Assembly (NCBI GenBank): GCA_937989665.1
Contig: CALKRN010000011.1
Location: forward strand, 1 to 64,000
Length of the DNA stretch: 64,000 bases
From: an uncultured Desulfomicrobiaceae bacterium
GTDB lineage: Bacteria; Desulfobacterota; Desulfovibrionia; Desulfovibrionales; Desulfomicrobiaceae
Reading direction: 5' to 3'
The notes under the pieces were generated by a model. The model was not told the origin of the DNA and did not search any database. It saw only the letters and a list, made by a program, of their open reading frames with translations. Position 1 is the first letter of the stretch, and each line of letters begins with the position of its first letter. A program made the position numbers and the translations under genes. Shown in pieces: positions 1-7,591 of the stretch.

Positions 1-40
1 TGCCTACCCAATCACCACATAAACAGCTGAGGGGGCGAAC

Positions 41-463
41 ATGAACGATGTCATGAAAAGTCGGCTGCCGACGCTGCCGCCAACGCTGCCGAACCTGCCG
101 ACGACGCAGGTGCTCTCGGCCGTCTCATGGATCGAATCCTACCTGCAATACAAGCAGGTCCAGGCGCGTGAAGAGACCCGACGGGAGGAGATACGCGCTC
201 AGGCTAAACTCGAAATCGAGCGCATACGTGCTCAAGCCGAGGTGATCCGCGAGTACCTTGCACAAGTCTTTGCCGAGCGGCGCGAGATCTATCTCAAAGG
301 CTTTGAGATTTTGGATGCAGCCATCGAAAACAAAGACACGCAGGCTATCCAGGCAGGGTTGGGGATTGTCCTTACCGTGATCAGGACCTCGCCCTTACAG
401 CAGGCTCTCGAAGTCATGCAGCAGGTGAAAAACCGCAAGCCTGGAGAGCTCATCGAGCTGTAG
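41..463 (+). CDS. hypothetical coiled-coil protein, 140 aa
   Basis: I do not recognise this protein. A Shine-Dalgarno stretch (gaggggg, 29-35) lies 5 bases before the ATG. The N-terminus is Pro/Thr/Leu-rich (about residues 8-22). It is followed by one long charged helix (about 38-80) rich in Arg, Glu and Ala with heptad-like spacing, then a shorter helical C-terminal part with a TSPL motif. No signal peptide or membrane segment is visible. The next 420 bases hold REP-like repeats best known from gammaproteobacteria, so this end of the window may be acquired DNA; that is inference. Nothing nearby suggests a function. Confidence 0.7.
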   Translation: MNDVMKSRLPTLPPTLPNLPTTQVLSAVSWIESYLQYKQVQAREETRREEIRAQAKLEIERIRAQAEVIREYLAQVFAERREIYLKGFEILDAAIENKDTQAIQAGLGIVLTVIRTSPLQQALEVMQQVKNRKPGELIEL

Positions 464-513
464 AAGCGTTCCTGCGCGTTGCCGCGAGCGAAGTGTCGGA
501 TCACTGATGGACG

Positions 514-544
514 GGTAGGCCATGGCTAATGCCATGGGCCTACC
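514..544. repeat. inverted repeat / hairpin
   Basis: The arms ggtaggc-catggc (514-526) and gccatgggcctacc (531-544) pair around a taat loop with one bulged base. No T-tract follows, so it is not a typical intrinsic terminator. It may be another mobile-type palindrome next to the REP units, or processing signal for the upstream transcript. Confidence 0.5.
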
Positions 545-646
545 GCGTCGGAGGGCGAGTTGGCAGCGCAGATGAGAAAGGCGCGAAGAACGCGTCACGG
601 AAACGCTGAGCGCTCAAGAAGCGCTGAAAAATCGGCAAGCAGCATT

Positions 647-732
647 GATCGCCGGCAAGCCGGCCTCAAGATTGTAGGAGCCTGCTTGCGGGCGAAAATG
701 AAGAACGATTGTAGGAGCCCGCTTGCGGGCGA
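647..732. repeat. cluster of three REP-like palindromic units
   Basis: Two direct units at 670-695 and 707-732 differ at one base. Each has the head gattgtaggag, a short GC stem around TT (perfect GCCCGC/GCGGGC in the second unit) and the tail gcga. A diverged third unit at 647-669 lies in inverted orientation, with its head facing the first direct unit. The GTAGGAG head, CTTG centre and GCGA tail match REP sequences known mainly from Pseudomonas and related gammaproteobacteria, which are moved by RAYT transposases. No RAYT gene lies in this window. Confidence 0.75.
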
Positions 733-857
733 TGGGAGGGGCGATGGTCAGCCCGCGCGTGAACGCCGCGCGCCCTCGCAGGCATTTATTCAGTGTTTCC
801 TTAAGTAACGGCCCTGAAGGTTGTAGGGACCTTGATCGTGCCAAGAGGTGGAGAGAT

Positions 858-888
858 ACGGCCCCCCATTGCAGGGGGGCCGTTTTTT
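858..888 (+). terminator. intrinsic terminator
   Basis: The arms acggcccccc and ggggggccgt flank a short loop and are followed by six T on the plus strand. The T-tract overlaps the stop codon of the convergent HDOD gene. The hairpin lies directly downstream of that gene as well, but the minus-strand tail is not T-rich, so it serves mainly plus-strand transcripts from the left. Confidence 0.8.
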
Positions 889-1732
889 AGTGCATTTGGC
901 TCAGCAAGGCGTCGGTCTTGAGAGTCACTTCTTGAAGCACAGGTCCAAAATCCACACTGAAATATTGTTCGGGAATGGTAGCCCGCTTTTGGAAGAGGCT
1001 GATGGCAGAGTTAAAAACAGCGCCGCTTTCCGTGGCAAGGTAATCCGCGAGTTTGAGCAGAAAGATGAGGCCTAGGGCATCGTCGCGCACAAGGCGATGG
1101 TGCCCATAGACCGCCAGCTGGATATCCTTGGCAAATCCCCAAAGTTTGAGTGCCTTGGCGCTGACCACCGGGTGGGTCATGCCAAAGAGTCGTTCTTCTG
1201 CGTCCAAAGGAGATTCCTCAGCGGTGATCCACGTGGTCATGAGTTCGGCAAAGGCGTCGGGGGCGAGCTTGGCCATGATCAAATAGCCGATGTCGTGAAG
1301 AAGTCCGGTAATATAGGCGCTCTCCCGTTCTTCGTCGATCAAAGGAAATAGATGGGGAAAATACACGGGAATATACTGGCAAAGATAGGCAGTTGTCAGG
1401 CTATGTTTCCACAGTTTCCGCAGGGCAAATCCTTTGGGGAGCGTGGTTTCGGCGAAGGACTGGGTGAGGCTGAGGTAGTACACGATGCCCCGGACTTCCT
1501 GCAGGCCGAGACGTACGAGGGCTTTGAGTGGAGACGTCACCTTTTCCACTCCGCGGTACATGGGCGAGTTGGCCGTTGCCATGATACGGGCACAGAGCAC
1601 AGGTTCGGCGCTCATGGCCTCGGCGATCTCCGCAAGTGTAGCGTTGCGGGAGCCGAGAAGTTGCCATAAGCGGAGCACTGCGGGTTTGATGGGAGGCAGA
1701 TCGTGGTCGGTGAGGGAGTCGAGTTGGAGCAT
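887..1732 (-). CDS. HDOD domain protein
   Basis: This 281-residue protein is a single HDOD domain, a degenerate relative of HD phosphohydrolases found in bacterial signal-transduction proteins. An HD pair is present in LLHDIGYL (residues 144-151), but the full catalytic HD-GYP set is absent, so a scaffolding or regulatory role is more likely than catalysis. No signal peptide, membrane segment or partner output domain is attached. It is transcribed divergently from the beta-CASP RNase operon at 1828. The ATG has no clear Shine-Dalgarno sequence, and I kept it because the protein begins right at the domain. The partner and signal cannot be read from sequence. Confidence 0.85.
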   Translation of the reverse strand: MLQLDSLTDHDLPPIKPAVLRLWQLLGSRNATLAEIAEAMSAEPVLCARIMATANSPMYRGVEKVTSPLKALVRLGLQEVRGIVYYLSLTQSFAETTLPKGFALRKLWKHSLTTAYLCQYIPVYFPHLFPLIDEERESAYITGLLHDIGYLIMAKLAPDAFAELMTTWITAEESPLDAEERLFGMTHPVVSAKALKLWGFAKDIQLAVYGHHRLVRDDALGLIFLLKLADYLATESGAVFNSAISLFQKRATIPEQYFSVDFGPVLQEVTLKTDALLSQMH

Positions 1733-1827
1733 ACGTTCGCACAGCTAGAATACGAGAATTCATCTCTCTTTAGACATCCAAGCCAGGAAACTCAAGAGAT
1801 AAATTTGCGACAACGAGGAGAAGAGGA

Positions 1828-3468
1828 GTGCACGTCACTTTTTTAGGGGCCGCGCGGACAGTAGCGGGGTCATGCTATGTTGTACAAAGTGAGGGGCTTC
1901 GTTTTGCGGTGGATTGCGGCCTACATCAAGGCAATCGGGCGATTGAGCTTCGTAATTGGGATGAGGGCAACGTGTACCGTCCTCAAGAGATCGATTTTAT
2001 CCTTCTCACTCACGCCCACGTGGACCATTGCGGCCTTTTACCCCGTTTGGTGCGCCGTGGTTTCGCGGGACCGGTGTACACCACGGCCCCCAGTCGAGAC
2101 TTGGTGGAGATCCTCCTCGAAGACAGTGCCCATATTCAAGAAATGGAAGCACGCTGGCGGAGCATGAAAAAGCAGCGCTCCGGCGGCTTGCCGGAACCAC
2201 CCCTGTACACCGTGGAGGATGCCCAAGCGGCCGTACGGCAGCTGCGTGTGGTGGCCTATGGTGAGGAGTTTTCTCCTGCCCCGCGGGTTCGGGTGGTGTT
2301 TCGAGACGCTGGCCACATTTTAGGCTCGGCCTTTCTTGAAATTTGGGTGCAGGAAGGCCCTCGCGAGACCAAGCTCGTTTTTTCTGGCGACTTGGGACGA
2401 ACCAACCAACTCTTAGTCCCAGACCCGTGGGTCATCGATGCTGCGGATTTTCTCTTTTTGGAATCTACCTACGGGAATCGCGATCACAAAAACGAGGCCA
2501 CAAGCCGCGACGAGCTCGCGGAAGCCATCCAGTACAGCTACCGTCACGGCGAGAAAGTCATCATCCCGAGTTTTGCTGTCGAGCGTACCCAGGAGCTTCT
2601 GTACTCCCTCTACCTGCTCGCCAAAGAAGGCCGCTTGCCAGCAGACATGCCGGTGTTTTTGGATAGTCCCCTCGCCATTAAGGCAACGAAGATCTACCGC
2701 GAGCACACGCGTTTTTACGATGCAGACGCCCAAGCGATTTTGGCGGCGGGTGAGGACCCGCTTGCCGTCCCTGGGTTGCGCTTGGCCCAGAGTGTGGAGG
2801 AATCTCGCGCCATCAACGAATATCGGGGGCCGGCCATCGTCATTGCAGGCAGCGGCATGGCCAATGCCGGGCGCATCAAGCACCATTTGCGCCACAACAT
2901 CTGGCGTCCTGGGGCGGCCGTCGTGTTCGTGGGGTTTCAAGCGCAGGGAACGCCCGGCCGGCGTATTGTCGATGGCGCGCAAACCATCCGCCTTTTGGGG
3001 GAGAACTTGGCGGTACGAGCGAGGGTGTTTACCATCGGCGGCTTTTCCGGGCACGCGGGCCGCAGCCAACTGCTTCAATGGCTTGGACATTTTCGCTCTC
3101 GGCAGATGGAGGTGTACTTAATCCACGGGGAGTACAGCGCCCAACAGGAATTGGCCCAAGTTATTAGTGAACGTTTTGGGTATGCGGTGCACATCCCTGA
3201 CTATCTCGATGAGTGTACTTTGGAGGTCGGCGGTGCCTTCCAGCTGACCTCTCGCCAAAAGTTGGCCCCGCGCATCGATTGGGAGTTTTTGTTGGACGAG
3301 GTGCAGGGCAAATTGGGGCAAGTGCACGAACGAATCCGCTATTTGGAGCAGCTCGAGGCCACAAGTCAGGTGGAGATCCGGGGGTCGATTCTCGATATCC
3401 ATTCCAAGCTTTTGGAAATTCTTTCGGAATTACGGGCCGCGGAGCCTACGCCCCTCCAGGATAAGTAA
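1828..3468 (+). CDS. MBL-fold beta-CASP ribonuclease-type metallohydrolase
   Basis: This 546-residue metallo-beta-lactamase-fold hydrolase carries the metal-binding motif HAHVDH (62-67) and a further metal Asp in SGDLGR. The beta-CASP insert motifs are visible as AGSGMANAGR and GFSGHAGR. The family contains RNA-processing nucleases such as Thermus TTHA0252, so an RNase is the best guess. The last 70 residues look like a charged helical extension. Translation starts at a GTG preceded by gaggagaagaggag. Its TAA shares one base with the rsmD ATG, so it heads an rsmD-coaD-miaA run that deals largely with RNA maturation. The substrate is unknown. Confidence 0.88.
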   Translation: MHVTFLGAARTVAGSCYVVQSEGLRFAVDCGLHQGNRAIELRNWDEGNVYRPQEIDFILLTHAHVDHCGLLPRLVRRGFAGPVYTTAPSRDLVEILLEDSAHIQEMEARWRSMKKQRSGGLPEPPLYTVEDAQAAVRQLRVVAYGEEFSPAPRVRVVFRDAGHILGSAFLEIWVQEGPRETKLVFSGDLGRTNQLLVPDPWVIDAADFLFLESTYGNRDHKNEATSRDELAEAIQYSYRHGEKVIIPSFAVERTQELLYSLYLLAKEGRLPADMPVFLDSPLAIKATKIYREHTRFYDADAQAILAAGEDPLAVPGLRLAQSVEESRAINEYRGPAIVIAGSGMANAGRIKHHLRHNIWRPGAAVVFVGFQAQGTPGRRIVDGAQTIRLLGENLAVRARVFTIGGFSGHAGRSQLLQWLGHFRSRQMEVYLIHGEYSAQQELAQVISERFGYAVHIPDYLDECTLEVGGAFQLTSRQKLAPRIDWEFLLDEVQGKLGQVHERIRYLEQLEATSQVEIRGSILDIHSKLLEILSELRAAEPTPLQDK

Positions 3469-4010
3469 TGCGGATCATCGCCGGGAAATTGAAGGGACGC
3501 GTCTTGCAGTCCGCCCATGGTCCTGGCTACCGGCCGGCCACCGGCCGAGTCCGCGAGGCATTGTTTTCCTCCTTGGGATCGCTGGGAGTGGTGTGGGAGG
3601 GTGCCCGGGTGCTTGATTTATTTGCTGGCAGCGGCTCCCTAGGTCTGGAAGCGGCAAGCCGGGGGGCGGGTCGGGTGTTGTTGGTGGAGCGTGCGGCAGC
3701 CGCAGTGCGCGTTCTCTTCGCCAATGTGAAGGCGCTGGGCATTGCTCGGGATCAGGTCCAGGTAGTACGCATGGACGTTCGGCGGTGGGTTGCCCAGGCA
3801 GAGGGAACGTGGGACGTGGTCTTTGTTGACCCTCCGTATGGCCAAGGACTCTTGGCCCCGGTGCTGGCTGAAATACCCCGCCTCTTGGCCCCAGGGGCCA
3901 TGGTCGTTGCAGAAATGGAGGCATCCCTTCCACCGCCTCCCACTTTTTTGATGTTAGTTCGTAATGTTCTCTATGGACAGACAAGGATTTGTATATGGCA
4001 GAACGAATAG
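3468..4010 (+). CDS. rsmD: 16S rRNA (guanine966-N2)-methyltransferase
   Basis: RsmD methylates G966 of 16S rRNA using S-adenosylmethionine. The 180-residue protein shows the SAM-binding motif DLFAGSGSLGLEA (50-62) and the catalytic DPPYG (121-125). The N-terminus MRIIAGKLKGR is typical of the family. The start codon overlaps the preceding stop by one base. The end overlaps the coaD start by 16 bases, an rsmD-coaD arrangement common in bacteria. Confidence 0.93.
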   Translation: MRIIAGKLKGRVLQSAHGPGYRPATGRVREALFSSLGSLGVVWEGARVLDLFAGSGSLGLEAASRGAGRVLLVERAAAAVRVLFANVKALGIARDQVQVVRMDVRRWVAQAEGTWDVVFVDPPYGQGLLAPVLAEIPRLLAPGAMVVAEMEASLPPPPTFLMLVRNVLYGQTRICIWQNE

Positions 4011-4483
4011 CTATTTATCCGGGGACGTTTGATCCCATGACCAATGGACACGTGAGCATCGTACGTCGTAGTCTTGATATTTTTGATCGTGTTATTGTTG
4101 CTGTAGCAAAATATTCTGGAAAAAATCCTCTTTTTTCTTTAGAAGAACGAGTCAAAATGATTAAAGAAGTATTTCATGCTGATAATAGAATTATTGTTGA
4201 ATCTTTTTCTGGTTTATTAGTTGAATACGTTGAAAGTCGTAAAGTAAACACAATAATACGTGGTTTACGAGCTGTTTCTGATTTTGAATATGAATTTCAA
4301 ATGGCTCTTATGAATAGAAAACTAAATCCTAAAATACATACAGTTTTTATGATGACAGATTATAAGTGGTTATATATTAGTTCAACTATTATCAAAGAAG
4401 TTGCAAGGCTTAATGGAAGTATTGATGGATTAGTTCCTGATCCGATATTGAGATGGATACGTAATAAATTGCTCGAGATATGA
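3995..4483 (+). CDS. coaD: pantetheine-phosphate adenylyltransferase
   Basis: CoaD adds AMP to 4'-phosphopantetheine, the penultimate step of coenzyme A synthesis. The 162-residue protein has the nucleotidyltransferase motif TNGH (16-19) and ISST (128-131). I chose the ATG at 3995, which has aagga upstream, over an in-frame TTG six bases earlier. It overlaps rsmD and shares ATGA with miaA. The gene is odd in composition: from about 4081 to 4480 the G+C falls to roughly 25-30%, against over 60% in both neighbours, while the protein stays a normal CoaD. Confidence 0.95.
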   Translation: MAERIAIYPGTFDPMTNGHVSIVRRSLDIFDRVIVAVAKYSGKNPLFSLEERVKMIKEVFHADNRIIVESFSGLLVEYVESRKVNTIIRGLRAVSDFEYEFQMALMNRKLNPKIHTVFMMTDYKWLYISSTIIKEVARLNGSIDGLVPDPILRWIRNKLLEI

Positions 4484-5400
4484 ATGCATCTAGAGTTATT
4501 TGCGTCGTTGGAGCGACGGGTACAGGGAAGAGTGCTGCTGCATTGCATTTGGCCAAGGTCTTCAACGGCGCAATCATCAATTGTGACTCACGCCAGGTCT
4601 ATGCCCACGTGCCTATTGTCACCGCCCAGCCGACGGCGGAGGAGCGGGCTCGGTGTCCGCATCTGCTCTACGGCTACCTGCCCTTGGAGGTTCCGGTGCA
4701 GGCGGGATCGTTTGCCCAAGAACTCGCTGAGGCGGTGGACCAGGTGCGGGCGATGGGGCGATTGCCGATAGTGGTGGGGGGGACAGGGTTGTACTTGCGG
4801 GCCTTTATCAAGGGAATCGCCCCGGTGCCCCCTATCCCCTCTGCGGTGCGCGCGGATGTCCTTGCCCGATGTGCTGCCTACGGCCCCGTCGTCCTGCATC
4901 AGCGTTTAGCTGAGGTTGACCCGGTCAGTGCCGCGCGCATCCACCCCCATGATGCCCAACGGATTTGCCGTGCCTTAGAGGTGGTTGAGGCTACTGGAGA
5001 ACCCCTTTCCCGATGGCATGAGCGCACGCGGCCCGCAGGACAGGTCCAGCCGCTACTCCTTGGCCTTGCCACGACCTTGAATAGGCTCACCCCGCATTTG
5101 GAGCGGCGCATTGAGGCCATGCTCCAGGCTGGGGCTTTCGAAGAGGTCGCGCGGGCATGGACCCTTTGCCCGCGGCGGGATGCCCCTGGTTTTTCTGGAA
5201 TTGGTTGTGCAGAACTTTTGGCTGTCCTGCACGGGGAAATGGACCTGAAAACCGCTCAAGCGCTCTGGTTGGCTAATACCCGTGCCTATGCCAAGCGGCA
5301 GCTGACGTGGTTCCGGAAGGAGGAGGTCACCTGGTTTGCCCCTGATGACCTCGCCGGGATGGTGGCGTGGCTTCAGATGTCGTTAGGAAGGGCAGCATGA
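4480..5400 (+). CDS. miaA: tRNA dimethylallyltransferase
   Basis: MiaA transfers a dimethylallyl group to the N6 of A37 in tRNAs that read UNN codons. The 306-residue protein has the P-loop GATGTGKS (11-18), the conserved DSRQVY segment and the GGTGLYLRA motif that bounds the active site. The usual AIGY(K/R)E motif appears as GIGCAEL, a modest variant. It starts inside the last codons of coaD (ATGA overlap), so it is probably translationally coupled. It ends 135 bases before the convergent tatA stop, and no strong terminator is visible there. Confidence 0.95.
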   Translation: MNASRVICVVGATGTGKSAAALHLAKVFNGAIINCDSRQVYAHVPIVTAQPTAEERARCPHLLYGYLPLEVPVQAGSFAQELAEAVDQVRAMGRLPIVVGGTGLYLRAFIKGIAPVPPIPSAVRADVLARCAAYGPVVLHQRLAEVDPVSAARIHPHDAQRICRALEVVEATGEPLSRWHERTRPAGQVQPLLLGLATTLNRLTPHLERRIEAMLQAGAFEEVARAWTLCPRRDAPGFSGIGCAELLAVLHGEMDLKTAQALWLANTRAYAKRQLTWFRKEEVTWFAPDDLAGMVAWLQMSLGRAA

Positions 5401-5535
5401 GCACGCCGTTGCGCTTTGCCCACAGGGCGTTTGTTACGCCCATGCGCAGTGGGCATTGGGAGCCCCAAATTCCAAGAGCATGAACAAATCGTGCCCTTGT
5501 TTTGGCCAAACTTGGTTTGTGGGAGCCCTCCTGGG

Positions 5536-5739
5536 TCACGAGGAGGAGTGATCGGCTTGCTTGGTTTCGGCGTCTTTTTTGGGACTGACGTCGATTTCTT
5601 CTGGTTCGCTCGTGGCTTTCTTGAAATTTTTGATGGCCTTACCCATGCCAGCGCCAATTTCCGGCAGCCGATTAGCGCCAAAAATGATGAGGACAATAAC
5701 CAAAATGATGATGAGCTCCGGAATGCCGATGCCGAACAT
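5536..5739 (-). CDS. tatA: Sec-independent protein translocase TatA/E family
   Basis: TatA multimerises in the inner membrane to form the channel for folded twin-arginine substrates. This 67-residue protein has one N-terminal membrane helix (about 5-22), the FG hinge ([10 protein letters not shown]), an amphipathic helix ([10 protein letters not shown]) and a charged tail. An aaggaggt site stands 4 bases from the ATG. No tatB or tatC is adjacent, so the gene stands alone, as is often seen outside enterics. It could formally be named TatE or TatB; the short tail favours TatA. Confidence 0.92.
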   Translation of the reverse strand: MFGIGIPELIIILVIVLIIFGANRLPEIGAGMGKAIKNFKKATSEPEEIDVSPKKDAETKQADHSSS

Positions 5740-5840
5740 GCCTACCTCCTTGGGGTGGATGGCCCTCCCCTAGTGCGGCGACCGGGAGTGGTCAAGCTGA
5801 GGCAGGTTCCACCTGAGTTGTTCGGGGCTTGTTTTCTGGC

Positions 5841-5869
5841 TTGGTTTTTGTGCGCAGGAGCTATAGAAT
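5841..5869 (+). promoter_or_regulatory. sigma-70-type promoter for the 5890-9933 gene run
   Basis: TTGGTT at 5841-5846 and TAGAAT at 5864-5869 are separated by 17 bases. The -10 box matches consensus at five of six positions. The start codon of the next gene lies about 20 bases downstream, giving a short leader. Confidence 0.55.
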
Positions 5870-5889
5870 CGATTATTGCGAGGCGCGCC

Positions 5890-6246
5890 ATGAAAGATGT
5901 ACCACTTCGTTTGCCCGGACAGGGCTGCCGTCATTGGGTGTGGGGGCATTGCTGGTGGACTGAAGCCGAGAACCCTGGCTGGGATGAACGTCGAGTGTGT
6001 CGGGTCTTAGCGGCACTCTTCCGGACCTATGATGGTGCCTTGGCAGCGCAGGAGGCCGGAGTATCAGGGGCTTTGGCTGCTTGGGCCCGATGGGGGGATG
6101 GGGTACTTTTGTCGCCCTGGGAGTGTCCGGACTTCCAAGAGGGGGAGGAAACGGTGACCTGCGTATTTTTGCGGGGGGCGGTGTGTGTGCTCCGCCTGCC
6201 GCTCTGTGGCGGCCGCTGCGCACAGTATCAACGAGAGCGTTTCTGA
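5890..6246 (+). CDS. hypothetical protein, 118 aa
   Basis: I do not recognise this 118-residue protein. The start was placed at the ATG that follows the promoter at 5841-5869; a longer in-frame reading upstream would run antisense through tatA and is not credible. It is rich in Trp, Cys and Gly, with no signal peptide or membrane helix. The end lies 8 bases before the next gene, which also encodes an unknown protein, so the two are likely co-expressed and precede an XRE-cupin regulator. The ribosome binding site is weak. Confidence 0.65.
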   Translation: MKDVPLRLPGQGCRHWVWGHCWWTEAENPGWDERRVCRVLAALFRTYDGALAAQEAGVSGALAAWARWGDGVLLSPWECPDFQEGEETVTCVFLRGAVCVLRLPLCGGRCAQYQRERF

Positions 6247-6254
6247 GGGGGTAT

Positions 6255-7016
6255 ATGCATCTTCCTGCCTTCATTCATTTTCCGTGGCTTCACCCTCGTT
6301 TGGCCCCTCCCCGTCTCCCGGTAGAGTGCGCTTTTTTGGACCCGGGGATGTCGGTGGCTGGGGGGCAGTACCGTACCTGGCGTCCTCAGTGGCCGTACAC
6401 CGATGCCCAGGTGCAGCGTATCGTGGAAGAATATCTGCGCCGGGCCACAGAGTCAGCCCATCCGAGCGATCTTGTGGCTCACCTGGCGATGGGCGTGGAT
6501 GATTTGTACTCGGATTCGAGCATGGAGATTCGTGCCCAGCTTACAGGATGGGTCGTGCCAGGGGATGCCGAGGAAAACCACCTCCGCCAGGCCCAGGTAT
6601 TCTTGGCCTTAGAACTTACTCGAGAACGGGCAATGGTGGACCTCATGGAGCAGCAGCAGCGTTTGGATCAGGCCCAACACCAGTGGCGAGAAACCCTCGG
6701 ACTCGAGGGCAACGACCTTCTCGCCCCGGAAGCGGTAGGGCTTGCCGTGGCGAGTCCAGCGAAGGAGTGGGACTGGCGCCCTCTGCTTGGGATTGTGGAT
6801 TCGGTGCTGCCGCCATCCGTGCCCCTGCTGGTGGCAGATCCGGAGGTTGTCGCGCAGTGGCGCGCAGCTGGAGTTGGAGAGACGCCGGCGGATGAACCAG
6901 GCCTGGCCTGGTGTCGATTAGAGGGAACCGTGGTTCGTGCCTTGGGCATTGCTCCCCGTGGGGAGATGTCCGGGAGGAACGTGGCACTGGTCATTTCAAG
7001 AGGAGAGGCAGAATGA
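6255..7016 (+). CDS. hypothetical protein, 253 aa
   Basis: No known domain is recognisable. A gaggggg stretch precedes the ATG at 6255. The protein seems soluble, with a mixed N-terminal region, a helical charged centre around residues 100-150 with a run of Gln, and an acidic mixed C-terminus. It shares ATGA with the XRE-cupin gene that follows, which implies translational coupling. Position in an operon with a regulator and an acyl-CoA ligase suggests a shared cellular role, but no function can be assigned. Confidence 0.75.
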   Translation: MHLPAFIHFPWLHPRLAPPRLPVECAFLDPGMSVAGGQYRTWRPQWPYTDAQVQRIVEEYLRRATESAHPSDLVAHLAMGVDDLYSDSSMEIRAQLTGWVVPGDAEENHLRQAQVFLALELTRERAMVDLMEQQQRLDQAQHQWRETLGLEGNDLLAPEAVGLAVASPAKEWDWRPLLGIVDSVLPPSVPLLVADPEVVAQWRAAGVGETPADEPGLAWCRLEGTVVRALGIAPRGEMSGRNVALVISRGEAE

Positions 7017-7582
7017 ACACAGAGCAATTAGGCGTGCGGATTCAGCGATTTCGGGAACTGGCGGAAATGACACGAGAGACATTGGCCGAACGCAGTGGAC
7101 TCTCAGTTGAATTTATTCGACGCCTTGAAGAAGAATCTATTTATCCTTCTTTGGGTCCATTGCTGAAGATAGCGAGAGCATTGGGACTTCGATTGGGGAC
7201 CTTTCTCGACGATGAATTTGGTCACGATCCATTGATCGTGCGCATCAACGAACGACGCCAAGAACTCCACATGCGGGGTGCAGATTGTTCTGTGGGGATG
7301 ACCTTCTATTCTTTGGGGAAGGGAAAGAAAGATAGACATATGGAACCATTTTTTATCGAGCTCGTGCCACAAAAGTCTTCGTGCGATACAACGCTCTCCA
7401 GTCATGAAGGAGAAGAATTTTTGGTGGTTACAGAAGGCCAAGTGGAAATTATTTATGGCCAGGAGAGATATGTTCTTGGGGCGGGAGATTCTATCTATCT
7501 CAATTCCATTGTGCCCCACTTGGTACGCTGTCAAGGCAATACCCCCGCGTCGATGTATGCGGTATTGTACTTACCGGAATAG
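7013..7582 (+). CDS. XRE-family transcriptional regulator with cupin domain
   Basis: The 189-residue protein has an N-terminal helix-turn-helix of the XRE type (about 5-60, with TLAERSGLSVEFIRRLE) and a C-terminal cupin barrel (about 110-185, with SSHEGEEFLVV and a histidine in IVPHLVR). XRE-cupin proteins are DNA-binding sensors of small ligands. The gene is followed 9 bases later by an acyl-CoA ligase, so local control of acyl-CoA activation is plausible. Codon usage becomes clearly more A+T-rich here than in the preceding genes. Confidence 0.9.
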   Translation: MNTEQLGVRIQRFRELAEMTRETLAERSGLSVEFIRRLEEESIYPSLGPLLKIARALGLRLGTFLDDEFGHDPLIVRINERRQELHMRGADCSVGMTFYSLGKGKKDRHMEPFFIELVPQKSSCDTTLSSHEGEEFLVVTEGQVEIIYGQERYVLGAGDSIYLNSIVPHLVRCQGNTPASMYAVLYLPE

Positions 7583-7591
7583 GAGTATGCC

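Larger units (their letters stand above)
464..857. other. non-coding stretch with hairpins and REP-like repeats
   Basis: I see no convincing gene in this stretch; the short reading frames have no ribosome binding site and no protein-like composition. It contains a strong hairpin (514-544), three REP-like units (647-732) and a GC-rich region that ends at the hairpin terminator at 858-888. Confidence 0.6.

Noticed and set aside
823-845. Sigma-54-like TGGCACG on the minus strand
   Set aside because: The downstream element is GT, not GC, at the required spacing, and no gene follows on that strand.
5416-5889. Long upstream extension of the 5890 gene
   Set aside because: It would run antisense through tatA. 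The promoter at 5841-5869 and the protein composition favour the ATG at 5890.
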